A stretch of DNA of 64,000 nucleotides, taken from contig CAIIXF020000010.1 of the NCBI GenBank assembly GCA_903813345.2, forward strand, positions 9,478,349 through 9,542,348, written 5' to 3'. Of the stretch, positions 37,245 through 48,928 are shown one piece after another. Below the pieces are notes generated by a model. That model was given only the letters and a program-made list of their open reading frames with translations, made no database searches and was not told where the DNA came from. The position numbers were made by a program, and so were the translations under genes. Every line of letters starts with the position of its first letter. Position 1 is the first letter of the stretch. This DNA comes from Owenia fusiformis. Lineage: Eukaryota; Annelida; Polychaeta; Sabellida; Oweniidae.

Positions 37245-40200
37245 ATGTATAGGATAATACCTTTACTGCTGGTTGCTTTTGCAACTGTGGGTAAGTTATT
37301 TTTGTCTTGTTTATTTTTGCAAAAAAATATAATAGGCCTAATCTTAAAGTATTCATATTGAATTATACTAACCATATACGAATATCTCAGTACCAATGTC
37401 TTTATACCTATTTGGCTATTATTGAGTATATGTATACTCAATAATAATAATACTCAATTAAAAGAGGCACTCGCTTTATTATTATCTTAATCCCTAAATA
37501 CGTAAATTAAGTAGTTCAGACGAAATATGGTTTGCTCCTTTTCCCGACAAAAGAAATACTAAGATTATAATTTTTTCGTTTGAAGTTCTCAAAATCGTCC
37601 ACAACAATGTAATGGCATATTCCCTGATATCGCCTTTCCCCATATAGTCAATCCTTAAAATTGACAAATTGATAGGCAATATGCCTATTTTTGTAGAAAA
37701 AAGGATAAAATATGAATACTGAAGTGAGAAAATTACTTGCATAGAAAGCAGCATTTGAAGTTCAGAGATTGAAAAAAGTGAATTTCCATTTTTCACAAAG
37801 TATATGCTTTTAAATAACTCTTGGATTAAAAGATGGCGAATTGTTGAAAATTCTATCAAAATTTGGGGTGTTTTGGTGTCAAAGAACCTCAGGAAATACT
37901 TTGAAGATCAAAAGTAAAACTTCATTTTGCCGATAATACGCATTTAGTTCCTTTAAGTTACTGTGTACATGTCATATTATGCATACTGTATTGGAGACTT
38001 AATTTTCATGCTTTTTAGAACGTAAGAATCTTTCAATGATTCTCTCGATATGAAACACGAACATCTAGTTTTAAAAGGAATAACTTCAATACAATAGAAA
38101 TACGACCAAAAATAGACGAGAAAAAATGTCACAATGCTCCAAAGAGTCCATATAACGGATTTGAATTAAAGTATAGAAGTAAATTAAAACATATAAAATG
38201 TGAATAATGGTTACATCAGATTGAAGCTCATTGAATTTACAACTATTCTAGGTACGTTTGGGTCAAAGTATAAACCAAGAATATTTTCGATTGTTTATCT
38301 CCATATTATCATTTTGTCCAAGGTAGCCTTTATCTCCAAAAGTTATTGATATTTGTAACTGGTACCGTCGTATACGAGTAATCTAGGGGCGCTTAATCCA
38401 CGATAGTAAGCCATTGTTTGGTTGATAGTTTTATCATTTTTAATATATCTGAATACTTTCGCTTTCAAGGGGTGCACCAAACACTAAAATAAATCTATAT
38501 ACTATGGTTTATCTCACAACACTTAAATAATATCGCCTTAACTTCGGGCTCAGTAAGATTGAATTGCCTTATATTTGGTGTCTGTAATACGAATGGTACA
38601 TAGCAAATGACAGTTCCTTGCAACATGATATAATCAATAAAGCGCCATAACTGGTACATCTTAACTTTTAATTAAGATATAAACCATGCCGTTTCGATCC
38701 TCTTATATTTTTACCCATATCATTCTGTCATTCATAGCATTCAGCAATAACGATTCTGTTGTGTCTACTATGTTGGGAAATCAGAATGTGAAATGCATTA
38801 ACATTTTTTAAAAAGCATATCGGTTCAACTTTTATGCAAGCCATGATAAATTACTCAGATGAGAGTAGGTAGTTACCAGTTTCACCACCTGGTGGCTAAT
38901 TCGGGGGAAATAACATCGCAGGATATTGCAAAGTTCCCTTAAACATGAATATTCATCAGTTTTAGTGGTTCACTTTTCATATTACCCTTATATATTTCAT
39001 AGTTATACAAATTAAAATATGTCCAGTACAAGAAAACATCTGCCGAACACAAGAAAAGATATTTCACTTTTTGTGATTTTTTAAACATGGGGTCTATGGG
39101 GAATCTCCCCGACCTAGAAGTCACATTTCCAAAGAGAATTTTCAAAGTTGATAATGAGCTCTTTTCAAGACCACATTTTAAGATGTAATTTTACACGTGG
39201 ATTCCAAATATGACATCAGTTTGACTGAATTTTTAATTTTTAATGACGTTAATCAAGCTTATTTCTACTCGCATCTAGTATATTATACAATGACAACATT
39301 TAGTTTTAGGTTTGAATAGTTTTTAAATATTTGTTGTTTTACCTAATTAATTGTTATACAAATGATCCATATTAGGATAATCCTTTTTATTGAAATGTAT
39401 TTATATTGACTTATATTGGGAAACAAAATTCTCTATTCCAGCTTACAGCCTGGACAGAAAATGCCCAAAAGGCTGGCAATCATACAACTACCAATGTTAC
39501 TTCTTCAGTGACACAACATTTACCTGGAACGAGGCAAGATCTGTATGCCGTGGAAGACAAGGAGACTTAGTTGGTCTAACTTCCACATCCGAAAGGGTAA
39601 GATGAAACTTTACAATAGGTAGTGATACCCTTTTAACAGAGCTAATTGTTACCAAATTGACAACGGCGACCATCTTGAAAGGTTGGGAGATATTTTGCTG
39701 AAACTAGACCTTATTGCTAACCTGTGTTTAAGAAAATCAATGCCAATGTAATACTTATTTATATATTTATATATTTTATCAGCCGTTTTAGGTTATAACA
39801 AAGAGTATACATTGTTAATTTTATCAAAAATCTTATCTTACAAACTTGACGACGTATGAAAGGCGGACGGCCGACTCTTTTTACAATTACAAATTTTACC
39901 TGAACACAAAGTACAGCGAAATATTTGATTTTTGATTCCAGAATTTCTTGAATACTCAAATAAACCAGCGCCGGAAGGAATATTGGATTGGACTGAGCAG
40001 AGACCCTCGAAATAAGAACAACTTTAAATGGGTTGATGGAAGAACATTATCTTCAAGCCTGTCGTAAGTTTGTTCTACCCATCCCGTTTTCACCATTAAT
40101 ATACTCCTATATGATTCATTGCCTAGTTTATATTAAAGGGATGATATGTATTCTTGCTCCAATTCATGAAAAATATTGTAATCAGTTTAAACAATTTTAC

Positions 40201-43200
40201 AATTTTACAATTTTCAATTTTGAAAGTTTTCATTGCAATCCTACATGCATTGTTGATAGCACATGTTAAGATGAAAGGCACTTCAATTCGTTGTAGTGGA
40301 CCTGTCGTCACATATTGTCATGGACGTTTTCATTGCAATCTTACATGTATTGTTGATAGCACATGATAAGATGAAAGGCACTTCAATTCGTTGTAGTGGA
40401 CCAGTCGTCACATATTGTCATGGACGGTTTCATTGCAATCCTACATGTATTGTTGATAGCACATGTTAACATGAAAGGCACTTCAATTCGTTGTAGTGGA
40501 CCAGTCGTCACATATTGTCATGGACGTTTTCATTGCAATCCTACATGTATTGTTGATAGCACATGTTAACATGAAAGGCACTTCAATTCGTTGTAGTGGA
40601 CCAGTCGTCACATATTGTCATGGACGTTTTCATTGCAATCCTACATGTATTGTTGATAGCACATGTTAACATGAAAGGCACTTCAATTCGTTGTAGTGGA
40701 CCAGTCGTCACATATTTTCACGAACTATGCTCATCTAAATCTTAAATGTACTTCTATTACCTGTATCGATTACATGTCAGTATGTGTTTATTTTAATACT
40801 TAATTAACCTATTTATATCTGTGCGTCTGTACATCTCATACACTTCCATTGTTATAACCGTGAATAGCATATACTGAAGAGAGATTTAGATTAGAGAGAT
40901 TTCGCTACTCACTTTGAGCATGTTTATTATTCCCGTATAGCGTATAACTTATGAAGCATTTGATTACGTCTTCGTTTATTTCGCAGCTGTATACGTCCAT
41001 ACGTCCACAAGTGAAATGTTTTTACGTTTGGACGACGATTTATAAGAATACCACACATATGGACGTATAGAGAGACGTTATACGTTATACGTGAATAATA
41101 AACATCCTATAAGTGAGTTGCGAAAACTCTCTACTTTTTTTTATTAAAACTCTCTACTTATTTATATTGTTCACACGTATAACAGTTATATGTTTGTCTG
41201 TATGTTTGTCCTTGCCTATCATGTCTGCCTTCTTCGTATGTCTATGTAGTAACTGGGCGTATAGGGAGCCAAATAATGCAGGTGGACGAGAGGATTGCGT
41301 CCATACACGAACCAACGGCCAGTGGAACGATGCACCATGTTTCGACAAAGTACGATACGTTTGCAAGAGAAGCGATGGTATGTCCAGCGTTGAAATCAAA
41401 ATTTAGATTTTGATAGGAGTGGAGACATTATTGTTTGTGTGTGAAACCCCTGATTTAAACCACGACCCAATCTAGTTCTGTATTTTACTCCATTTTTACT
41501 CCTGCCCAGATATTATCCTTCACATACCACAATCCTAGATAAGTTGACCTGTGTGTCTTTACCAATTCCAACTTGACCCCTCATCAACACATCTAAAGGA
41601 TTTTCATTAATATGGCTTCTAAGGAAGAAACCACGTGTCTGTATTGATAACAACTGGGATAGAAGAGCCGAACATTTCTGATGTGGTTGCAGACGAAACA
41701 CAAGATGTAATGATGAAGCACGTTGAAATGGCAGATGCAATCTTAACTCCCTTTTCAATACTTCTGCTACTCCTCTTAAAACAAAGATAACACTATACCT
41801 TTGTTATAGAAAGGGTCTGTATTTGTAGCTACTGGTCAAGGGGTGAACCTAACAATTCCGGGGGTCGGGAAGACTGCGTTCACGCCAGGACTGACCAAAG
41901 ATGGAACGATGCACCATGCAATGGAAAACGACGCTACATATGTAAAAGAAGCGATGGTAGGAAGACCCAGTCTGTACTGCGCATCCATACGCACTGTTAA
42001 TCAAGAATCACTTAAGCACTACCTTTTTAGGGCATTTTCAATGTAATATCCCCACTCCCGATACAATTACACCCTTAGGGCACTGCTACTATACCCCATA
42101 GACCCTTCATTTTAGTAGAGTGAAACTTCTAGCTAGTCAAAAAGAACTTGTGTATTTCTAGCTTCTGGGCAAGGGGTGAGCCTAATAATAGACGAGGTCG
42201 TGAAGACTGCGTCCAAGTTAGGACTGACCAGAGATGGAACGATGCCCCATGTGCTAACAAGCTGCGTTATATATGCAAAAGAAGCGATGGTAGGGTACCA
42301 TCTCCTAACACCATTGTTCAAATCAGGATGTCAAACGTATGGGGTATACGTTTGATACATCTATGCTAGACTGTGTATATACGGGTATTTAAGGTGTTGC
42401 TTGCTAAAATTAACACTCGATGCATAGCATCTCATACAAATCTTGGAAAGCAACACCTTCAAGAAATTGTCATTCCACATTGCACCGAATCAAAAGCTTA
42501 AATCCTTAAATATATGAGGGTCATATTATGGGCGGTTTTGGATGTGGGGTATATCCTTTGGGAATATAGATATATTATTTCCCGATGGATATGAGTATGG
42601 CCCATATTCAAACCGAGCATCACACAACTTATTTTTCCTGGGACATCCATACCCACGTTTGTTTTTAAGCGCTCTCATTCTCATTATTTTCAAGAAACCC
42701 GCATCAACATTTTGGTCAAGAAAATTCTACTTTCTGCATCATCGATTTTGACAGTTTCGCTAAAGCAAGTTATTCTAACAATTGGACTGTTTTTACACTG
42801 AACAAAATGATTTCCCTGGAATATTGAAGTGAGTGATACACAGCGAGGGATATATTTATGTCCACCTTCCAAGGGATATCAATTTTATATCCCACTGTTA
42901 TGTACCTGAAACCCAGCCTGAAACCTAACTTGTCATATATAGGATAAAGAATAATATAGCATTTAATAACTATGATAAGTCACTACTTTTTAATCATTTG
43001 CACACCACACGTCCTATTTAACCCCAAACTAACCTTTAAAAACTGTAGCATTACAAAGCAAGAAACAGAATTAGAATTGTGTTTATACATAAGAGCTGAT
43101 GACCTCAGTCAGTTCACGACGTGGCGTTCTTTTGTCGAACAGTGATATGATACAACATCATTCCAATTCTTTGGAAAGATCTACAGAGACAATTCAAGAT

Positions 43201-44692
43201 ATGTGTTTATCTTAATTGCACGTTCATTCACGGAAAATTCACATAGCTAACTATGGAACTTTGCCAACTACAATAAGTTTTTTTCTGGAATAAAATGTAA
43301 ATCATTTTCTAGTTATTTCATATAAAGTTTATGAGTGTAACGATGCCTACAATGACTACATGCTCGTATTATGATATTTCAGCCATCTTTGACAAATGCG
43401 ACCTGGATGATGGCTGGCATCCATTTGGAGCAAAATGCTACAAATTCTACGAGACCCCTAACACATTCATGGATGCCCAAGCGCAATGCCAGGAGAAGGA
43501 TGGTGATCTTATTCAAATCAAAACCACGGATAACCTTAGGCTCGTCCAGGATACAGTTAACTGTGCTAGCGCCCATAACACAATATGGATCGGCGCATCA
43601 GATATGGTCAGTTATATCTCATAACAGAATTTTAACCATTTTGTAAACCATTTACCCACATTTGAATAATGAAAGTAATTCAAATATGTAGGTTATGAAT
43701 TCAAAATTTATTTGAATGCACTGCCAAAATTCATTCATAAAAAATGTTGAATAGATAATCGGTCTGTTGCCATGATTCCAAATTGGTGGTCTAACTTGTG
43801 CATATATTCCAAATGCTTATAGTAATTGTCGTTTCGTCTTCAGGTAACACCAAAAACGTACAGATGGATCAAAGACAACACCACTATTACCGTCTCAAAT
43901 TGGGGATTTAGGCAACCAACAAACTTAAAGTAGGTTAATACCTGTACTAATTCAAAGTTTATTTTATGATAATGTATATTTAATCAATAATTCAAGTCTT
44001 TATTTATCCCAGACGATTTTTAAACGAATTTTAATTCGAGGTTTATCCTCCAAGGTCAATGTTGCTTTTAGAATGGAACTGACATCTAAGTTTAGGGAAT
44101 ATAATCTCAATATCATATTGGTAATTTGGTATAGATCAAATTAGACCCCTCTTCATATTTTCCATTGATCTTACTACACTATAATACTGCACCATTTATC
44201 ACGTTAGATCTCAATGACTTCACACATCAAGGACTGTGGTTATAGCATTACTATAATTATATCAAACGTTATTGCTGGGTATATGAGTTTAAATTCTCAA
44301 AACATGACACATGAGAAATTTGAGCACATTGCTGCTTTCTATTTATAAAAAAAACTAAATCCAAATGGAAATGATATTATTTCAATAGTAGTCTCAAGAT
44401 TTATTTTCCAGATCATTAAACTAAACAAAATTTATTTGAATTAAAGCCCAATACAATAAATATAATTGATACATCTTCCTCTATTGTACATTTACCCAGT
44501 AGATGACAGATAGTTTGCAGTATTAGTACCAACAATGATAATGGTATATTCTGTCCAACTTTCATTTATGTCTCATAATCATTTCCAGCGCCCCAGGAAA
44601 AACGTGTATAGAGGTCATTTCAGACGACAGCTATAGATGGCGTACTCAGCTATGTTCACAAGAAAGAAAGTTCATCTGCGAACGTCCACAAG
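37245..44692 (+). CDS. Secreted lectin with two CTLDs; 5' part of a possible three-CTLD gene
   Basis: Exons: 37245-37290 (signal peptide MYRIIPLLLVAFATVG), 39442-39596, 39942-40063, one of three alternatives (41250-41377, 41829-41956, 42162-42289), 43383-43606, 43844-43929, 44589-44692. CTLD1 spans three exons. It begins CPKGWQSYNYQCYFF, has the WIGL core, and every alternative exon gives an EPN motif and WND, the residues that coordinate calcium and favour mannose-type sugars in this family. CTLD2 (CDLDDGWHPFGAKCY to FICERPQ) keeps WIGA and the cysteines but has QPT instead of EPN/QPD and no WND, so calcium-dependent sugar binding is doubtful. The frame is still open in phase 1 at 44692 (288 codons). 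No stop-containing exon follows nearby. The next same-strand exon in the right phase is at 54419. Confidence 0.85.
38852..39278 (+). mobile_element. About 430-bp element with CAGATGCGAGTAG ends, copy 1
   Basis: Ends read CTCAGATGAGAGTAG and CTACTCGCATCT. A closely similar copy in opposite orientation is at 55875-56304. Shared internal blocks include ACCTGGTGGC, GGGGAATCTCCCCGACCTAG and CAGTTTGACTGAAT. No transposase; a non-autonomous DNA transposon. It lies in intron 1 of the lectin gene. Confidence 0.75.
40228..40718. repeat. 100-bp satellite, 4.9 copies
   Basis: Units starting CATTGCAATC recur at 40231, 40331, 40431, 40531 and 40631, exactly 100 bp apart and nearly identical. The array lies in the intron just upstream of the three alternative exons. 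No coding frame persists through the units in a meaningful way. Confidence 0.95.
40893..41132. mobile_element. 240-bp foldback element upstream of the alternative exons
   Basis: AGAGAGATTTCGCTACTCAC at the left pairs with GTGAGTTGCGAAAACTCTCT at the right. The stem continues through ATGTTTATTATTC / GAATAATAAACAT and GTATAAC / GTTATAC. It ends 117 bp before the first alternative exon (41250). Probably a MITE, but in pre-mRNA it could form a strong hairpin next to the alternative acceptors. Confidence 0.65.
41250..41377 (+). other. Alternative CTLD1 exon a (128 bp)
   Basis: Enters in phase 2 and leaves in phase 1. Encodes NWAYREPNNAGGREDC, then NGQWNDAPC and VCKRSDG, the second half of CTLD1. 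Flanked by TATGTAG and GTATGT. It is 128 bp, not a multiple of 3, so it cannot be spliced together with copies b or c without a frameshift. Confidence 0.85.
41829..41956 (+). other. Alternative CTLD1 exon b (128 bp)
   Basis: Same length and phases as a and c. Encodes YWSRGEPNNSGGREDC, then RWNDAPC and ICKRSDG. Flanked by TTTGTAG and GTAGGA. Differs from copy a at several positions around the sugar-binding loop while keeping EPN and WND. Confidence 0.85.
42162..42289 (+). other. Alternative CTLD1 exon c (128 bp)
   Basis: Same length and phases as a and b. Encodes FWARGEPNNRRGREDC, then RWNDAPC and ICKRSDG. Flanked by TTTCTAG and GTAGGG. A 12-bp inverted repeat, AAGGTGTTGCTT with its complement about 45 bp later, follows near 42391-42461. 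Confidence 0.85.
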
Positions 44693-45030
44693 GTATGTAT
44701 TTAACCTTGGTACTTTTACAGAATCAAAATATGAAATCCCCATGCGCTTGATTTGATCATAGATTTCATGTCATGGTTAAAATTTTGTGACAAAAACACA
44801 TGTTTATGATTATATGTTATTACGATTCAATGGATATAACATAATCAAGCTGCCTGATAAATTACACAGTCACCTACTTAGAGATTACATCGATTTTAAC
44901 ATTTCATTAAAACGCATACGTCGTAGGACTGGAGTCTGCATGAATTTCAGTTGACACATATTTCAAAATATCTATTTGACCTTTAACAAAGGAAATATCC
45001 TTGCTTCGGTATTTGGTACTGAGTCATTGA

Positions 45031-48000
45031 TTAATTTGCTGGTGCTGCACAAAACAGACAAGGTATGACAACCGAATTGAGGCTTCCGTTCGGTAAAAGA
45101 GAGGTTGGTTCATTCAGATGTAAGCAATGAATCCCGCTGTTCTGTACCGTATGTCTTGCATGAATTGTATCTCCGGTTACTAACTCTAACGTGTTTCCAC
45201 CATCAGATCCGATGACCAATGAATCTATTAAACCTATAATTTATAATTCAGATATAATAAAGACTAAAAACGTGTTTGAATGCTTGTGTATTTTTATAAT
45301 TACACTAATATGTTATGGTGAGTCATCGTACTCTGATATTATAAATAGGCAATATAAACTGTTTGCAATATTTGTTTGGTGATGCTCTTTCATATCACGA
45401 CATTAATATCTTCTAAGACGTATCGATTGTCATGTAATGCATACGGTGTCGCGATTTTTTGTAATTAAATAAAAACTGTCAGAATACTATCACTTGGTGT
45501 TAAAAGTTAAAAGACAGTAACTTACCGAGGAAACCGCCATACTTTTCATGCAAGTCGTAGACCACATTCACATTGACGCCATGTTTGCCCCTTTTAACAT
45601 CAATGTGTTCAACTCCACTATCATCGGCATAAGGCTTTATCTTTATTCCACCTTCATACACCTACACGTACATCGAAAAGTAGTAAATGTTTTTGCACAA
45701 TGATTTCTGGGGCTGCTTTTTAATGGACTTTTTTGACGCGTCACACACTTTTATTTGAATTCAGTTTCCCAAAATACACCAGCACATTGCAGACAACAGT
45801 TTACATACCTTGATATGTCCAGTAGACATGCGATAGGAGCCGTCATCCCATCCACAGCTATATGTCCCATTGTTGATGTCAATAAAATTGTGTTTAACGT
45901 ACACATTGTCGTCACCGATGAATACAACAACCTCTTTCAGCCATTTTGTACCATCACCAAACTTAACGTTGACTTTGATCTCTGATTCCCCTTTGGTGAT
46001 ATGACTAAACAATATCATGACTTCTCCTTGTGGTCGGTATAAGTTGTAACATAGAGGTATGTCAAGGTCTTTGTCTGGTTGTAGCACATGTGGATCACCA
46101 GTAACGCTAATATCTGAAGAAAAAGTACAAAAGTAAGCATGTATCTAATAAAGATACTGATTGATGAATCTTCAGATAATAAACTAAGGGTTGACACAAC
46201 TTTCGGCTGTCGGCTACAGGATTAACGTTCTATTTTATGGGCAACTCATTTAAATATGAATAGTACCTGCCATTATTCCATTCATATTTAAATGAGTTGG
46301 TCCTAAAACAATAGGTTAATCCGGTAGCCGACAGCCGAAAGTTGTATTTGCGAATACAAGTAGAGTATCAAAGTACCCTCGATATGTTGTTTCTGGAAAC
46401 TAGGTTAAACAAAAACAACTTATCTACTATTTCACATGCCACATTTCTCACCGCAGCAAGTTGGCTCGTTGCAGCATCTCTGCGGACATTTGGAACAGGG
46501 CTCGTCAGATGAGCAGTTTTCCCAACCATCATGCTCCCAAAGGCACTTCGGATTTTTCTTCCAACAACAATCAATTGGGCAACTTTCATATGTTTCACTA
46601 CTTTGACAGACGCTATCCCCGCAAAATGTATCCGGAATATCATAAAGTTCATTGCTAAAAAGATGATATTTAGTTACGCTAGTTGATGACCTGTACTAGA
46701 ACGTCACTTAATTATAAATCAAATCGAATGTAAGAAACACGCAGAACACCATAATCCAAACATACGAAAAAACACAATAGAGACTTTCAGCTTGCATATA
46801 AAATTGAAACGGCAACCAATACGTATTAATCGCCCATATTCAAATGCATATAGTTTTCTCACTTTAATAATCGTTCGGTTACAGTGTTTACTTTGACTAC
46901 ACATCATCGAGTAATATGGCATTGTTATGGCAGGTTATAGCTGGTTTTCTATGATACATATTTTGAACAAGCTCGTTTCTTAAGATGTTTGTAGCTAAAA
47001 CATGTATAATACGTAAACATCATATTCTTCAGAAAACATTATAATGTGCATCGAAATCTAAATTGCTTGCATAATAGAGATAAATATAATGATTCCCGTT
47101 GACACCAACGTAAAATTGCAAATTTCTCGTTTTTAACACGAAATTCTGAAGCTGAACGGGTAGCTGAAGTAGACTAATTAGCGCTTGTTTTGTATGCGCG
47201 CTATACACGTTACTATATTTGATTCATGTACTTTCCGTTCACGGTTACGTTGTGAAAATATTGCAAGCTTAAACTCTCAAATACCTAACAGAAACCCCAG
47301 TTACTTGTCTGGAGTTTACATATCATTAAAATCCGTAGAATGACAAACGTGTTCATTCGTAAACGGGTACACTCACACATTTATTTTACCATCCACTTCT
47401 TTGCACAGTTTGTTGAAACAGATTTGCCATGCCCAACAAAGTCCAGGGATTTGAAACAACCATATATCATCGCATCTTAAAAATACATGCAATATTTACA
47501 ACAAAACATGCTCGATCCCTAACATAACTGTCGGCTGTCAATAAATGTCTGCAATGGACCAAGTTAAGAACTGTATCCATTAACCAAGGAAAGTTACCAG
47601 TAAAAACTCAAAATAGCCTTAATCTGCATTATAAATTATGGAAAGAACAACTTTATATTTAATCGTCAGAAGAATTCAAAAACTTAGTTCGATTACCGTA
47701 ATTTTGCCAAATCCAACAGCCTGTAACCTGTGATTTATATTTCTCGGGCCCTTATGTATGAGACCGGAATATTACTGAAAATAAAATTCCATGTACTTAC
47801 TTAGACTTTACCTTCAATTGACCATCGCAGCCCCCACACTTGTATGTTTTAGAGGCTTCTTTATTACATATCGTTGCATTGCCAGCTGCAGTGTCTTCTC
47901 CACATGGGCCGCAATACTTTCCTCTACTTGCACCATCATACACTATTTGATCCTGCGATCATTTATATTTTAAGCTGTTGAATAATGCATTCTTTAGGGA

Positions 48001-48534
48001 AGATTTTAACACACGTCCCAACGTGGTTACTAAGATGGACAGAATAGTGACAATAGGGATCAATCTGACATAGGGATCATTTATTTTCATCATTTTCACC
48101 CACAAGGAGATCGATTGTATTACAAAATCATACTCTACCTTGTGAAATATCAATTATAAGACGGGATTTCGATGACTTCTCTAGCCGGAGACCGGTACAC
48201 GAACTGCAATTTTACTGAACTGAGTGTCAATAATCGCGATTTCAGTTATTTAAAAATTACTGTGCCGTAAGTAATAGCTGCTGGGGTACTAAAATTGACT
48301 AAAGTTGATTCAAGTTGTTACCTTTTTGCACTTGCTCTCAGGTTCGTCACAGTTATTGCAACATGTGTAAAAATGAAGGCCTGTCTTGCCTCCCCATCTA
48401 CAATTCATGCATTTTCCGACAGGCGGTTTATCCCCAGTTCTTCTTTTAACCAAGTGGTGCCAGGTATGGATGTCATTTGCGTATATTCCTTGGCAACTCA
48501 GCAATAAAATTGCCAGTAGTACGCCCTTCCTCAT
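45031..48534 (-). CDS. Secreted Cys-rich protein with ITIH C-terminal-like domain (ITIH-like 1), 7 exons, 433 aa
   Basis: Exons, 5' to 3': 48534-48322, 47952-47801, 47475-47377, 46654-46452, 46113-45809, 45661-45526, 45224-45031; 1302 nt, closed by TAA. Residues 1-19 are a signal peptide (MRKGVLLAILLLSCQGIYA), followed by LVKRR, a likely proprotein cleavage site. Residues 35-222 form a Cys-rich region with CMNC, TCCNNC, CGPCGED, CGGCDG and CGDSVCQSSETYESCPIDCC, the last resembling the known CGDGVC..GE..CP.DC motif. Residues 223-433 resemble the inter-alpha-trypsin inhibitor heavy chain C-terminal (vWD-like) domain: GDPHVLQP, IPLCYNL, then a conserved beta-rich end. VIT and vWA domains that normally precede it are missing. 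Paralogue of the gene at 48929-54219. The exact extracellular function is unknown. Confidence 0.8.
46196..46345. mobile_element. 150-bp hairpin element
   Basis: ACAACTTTCGGCTGTCGGCT at the left and AGCCGACAGCCGAAAGTTGT at the right form a near-perfect stem. It continues through AACTCATTTAAATATGAA / TTCATATTTAAATGAGTT. It lies in the intron between exons 4 and 5 of ITIH-like 1. Non-coding MITE. Confidence 0.8.
47150..47285 (-). mobile_element. Diverged copy of the GAGTTTAAGCTTGCAA element
   Basis: On the minus strand, GAGTTTAAGCTTGCAATATT and a CAC-GTGAACGGAA block match one half of the copies at 34946 and 51905. The other half has diverged or been replaced. It lies in the intron between exons 3 and 4 of ITIH-like 1. 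Confidence 0.45.
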
Positions 48535-48928
48535 TGTTGTCCCAAATAGTTTGAGTAATTTGAAATTGCAGATAAAAAATCTACCAATGTTACTATTTTA
48601 TTGAATAAGCTGGATGTTTTAACCCACGTACTTGTAATAAAAGCTTCACATTCTAAAGTATTTATTGTAATATATGGTCATTTTTCGTGAGCTGTGATTT
48701 ATTTCTGAAATTCACTTACAATAAAAAATAAATGATCTGATTTTCCTATTGCAGCTGATTACAATTGTACAATGAAATGTTAAATATTCAAATAAGTTAA
48801 GTTTATAATTCATATAATATATAATAATAGTCTATTGCAAGATAAAGGACAAACGTGTGCTTCATCATTTCGGTCCAAACAAGGTATCAATAATATATGA
48901 ATTGTTGTTTTAAGGTCTGATTTTAATC

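Noticed and set aside
37494-37859. Minus-strand 121-codon open frame
   Set aside because: AT-rich, low-complexity composition inside lectin intron 1, no recognised motif and no splice context.
40228-40718. Regularly spaced repeats that could suggest a CRISPR array
   Set aside because: The whole 100-bp unit is repeated with no variable spacers, and this is an animal intron. It is a satellite.
44693-44755. Short terminal exon after the second CTLD (acceptor at about 44729, stop at about 44755)
   Set aside because: It would need an intron of about 38 bp, too short for this gene set.
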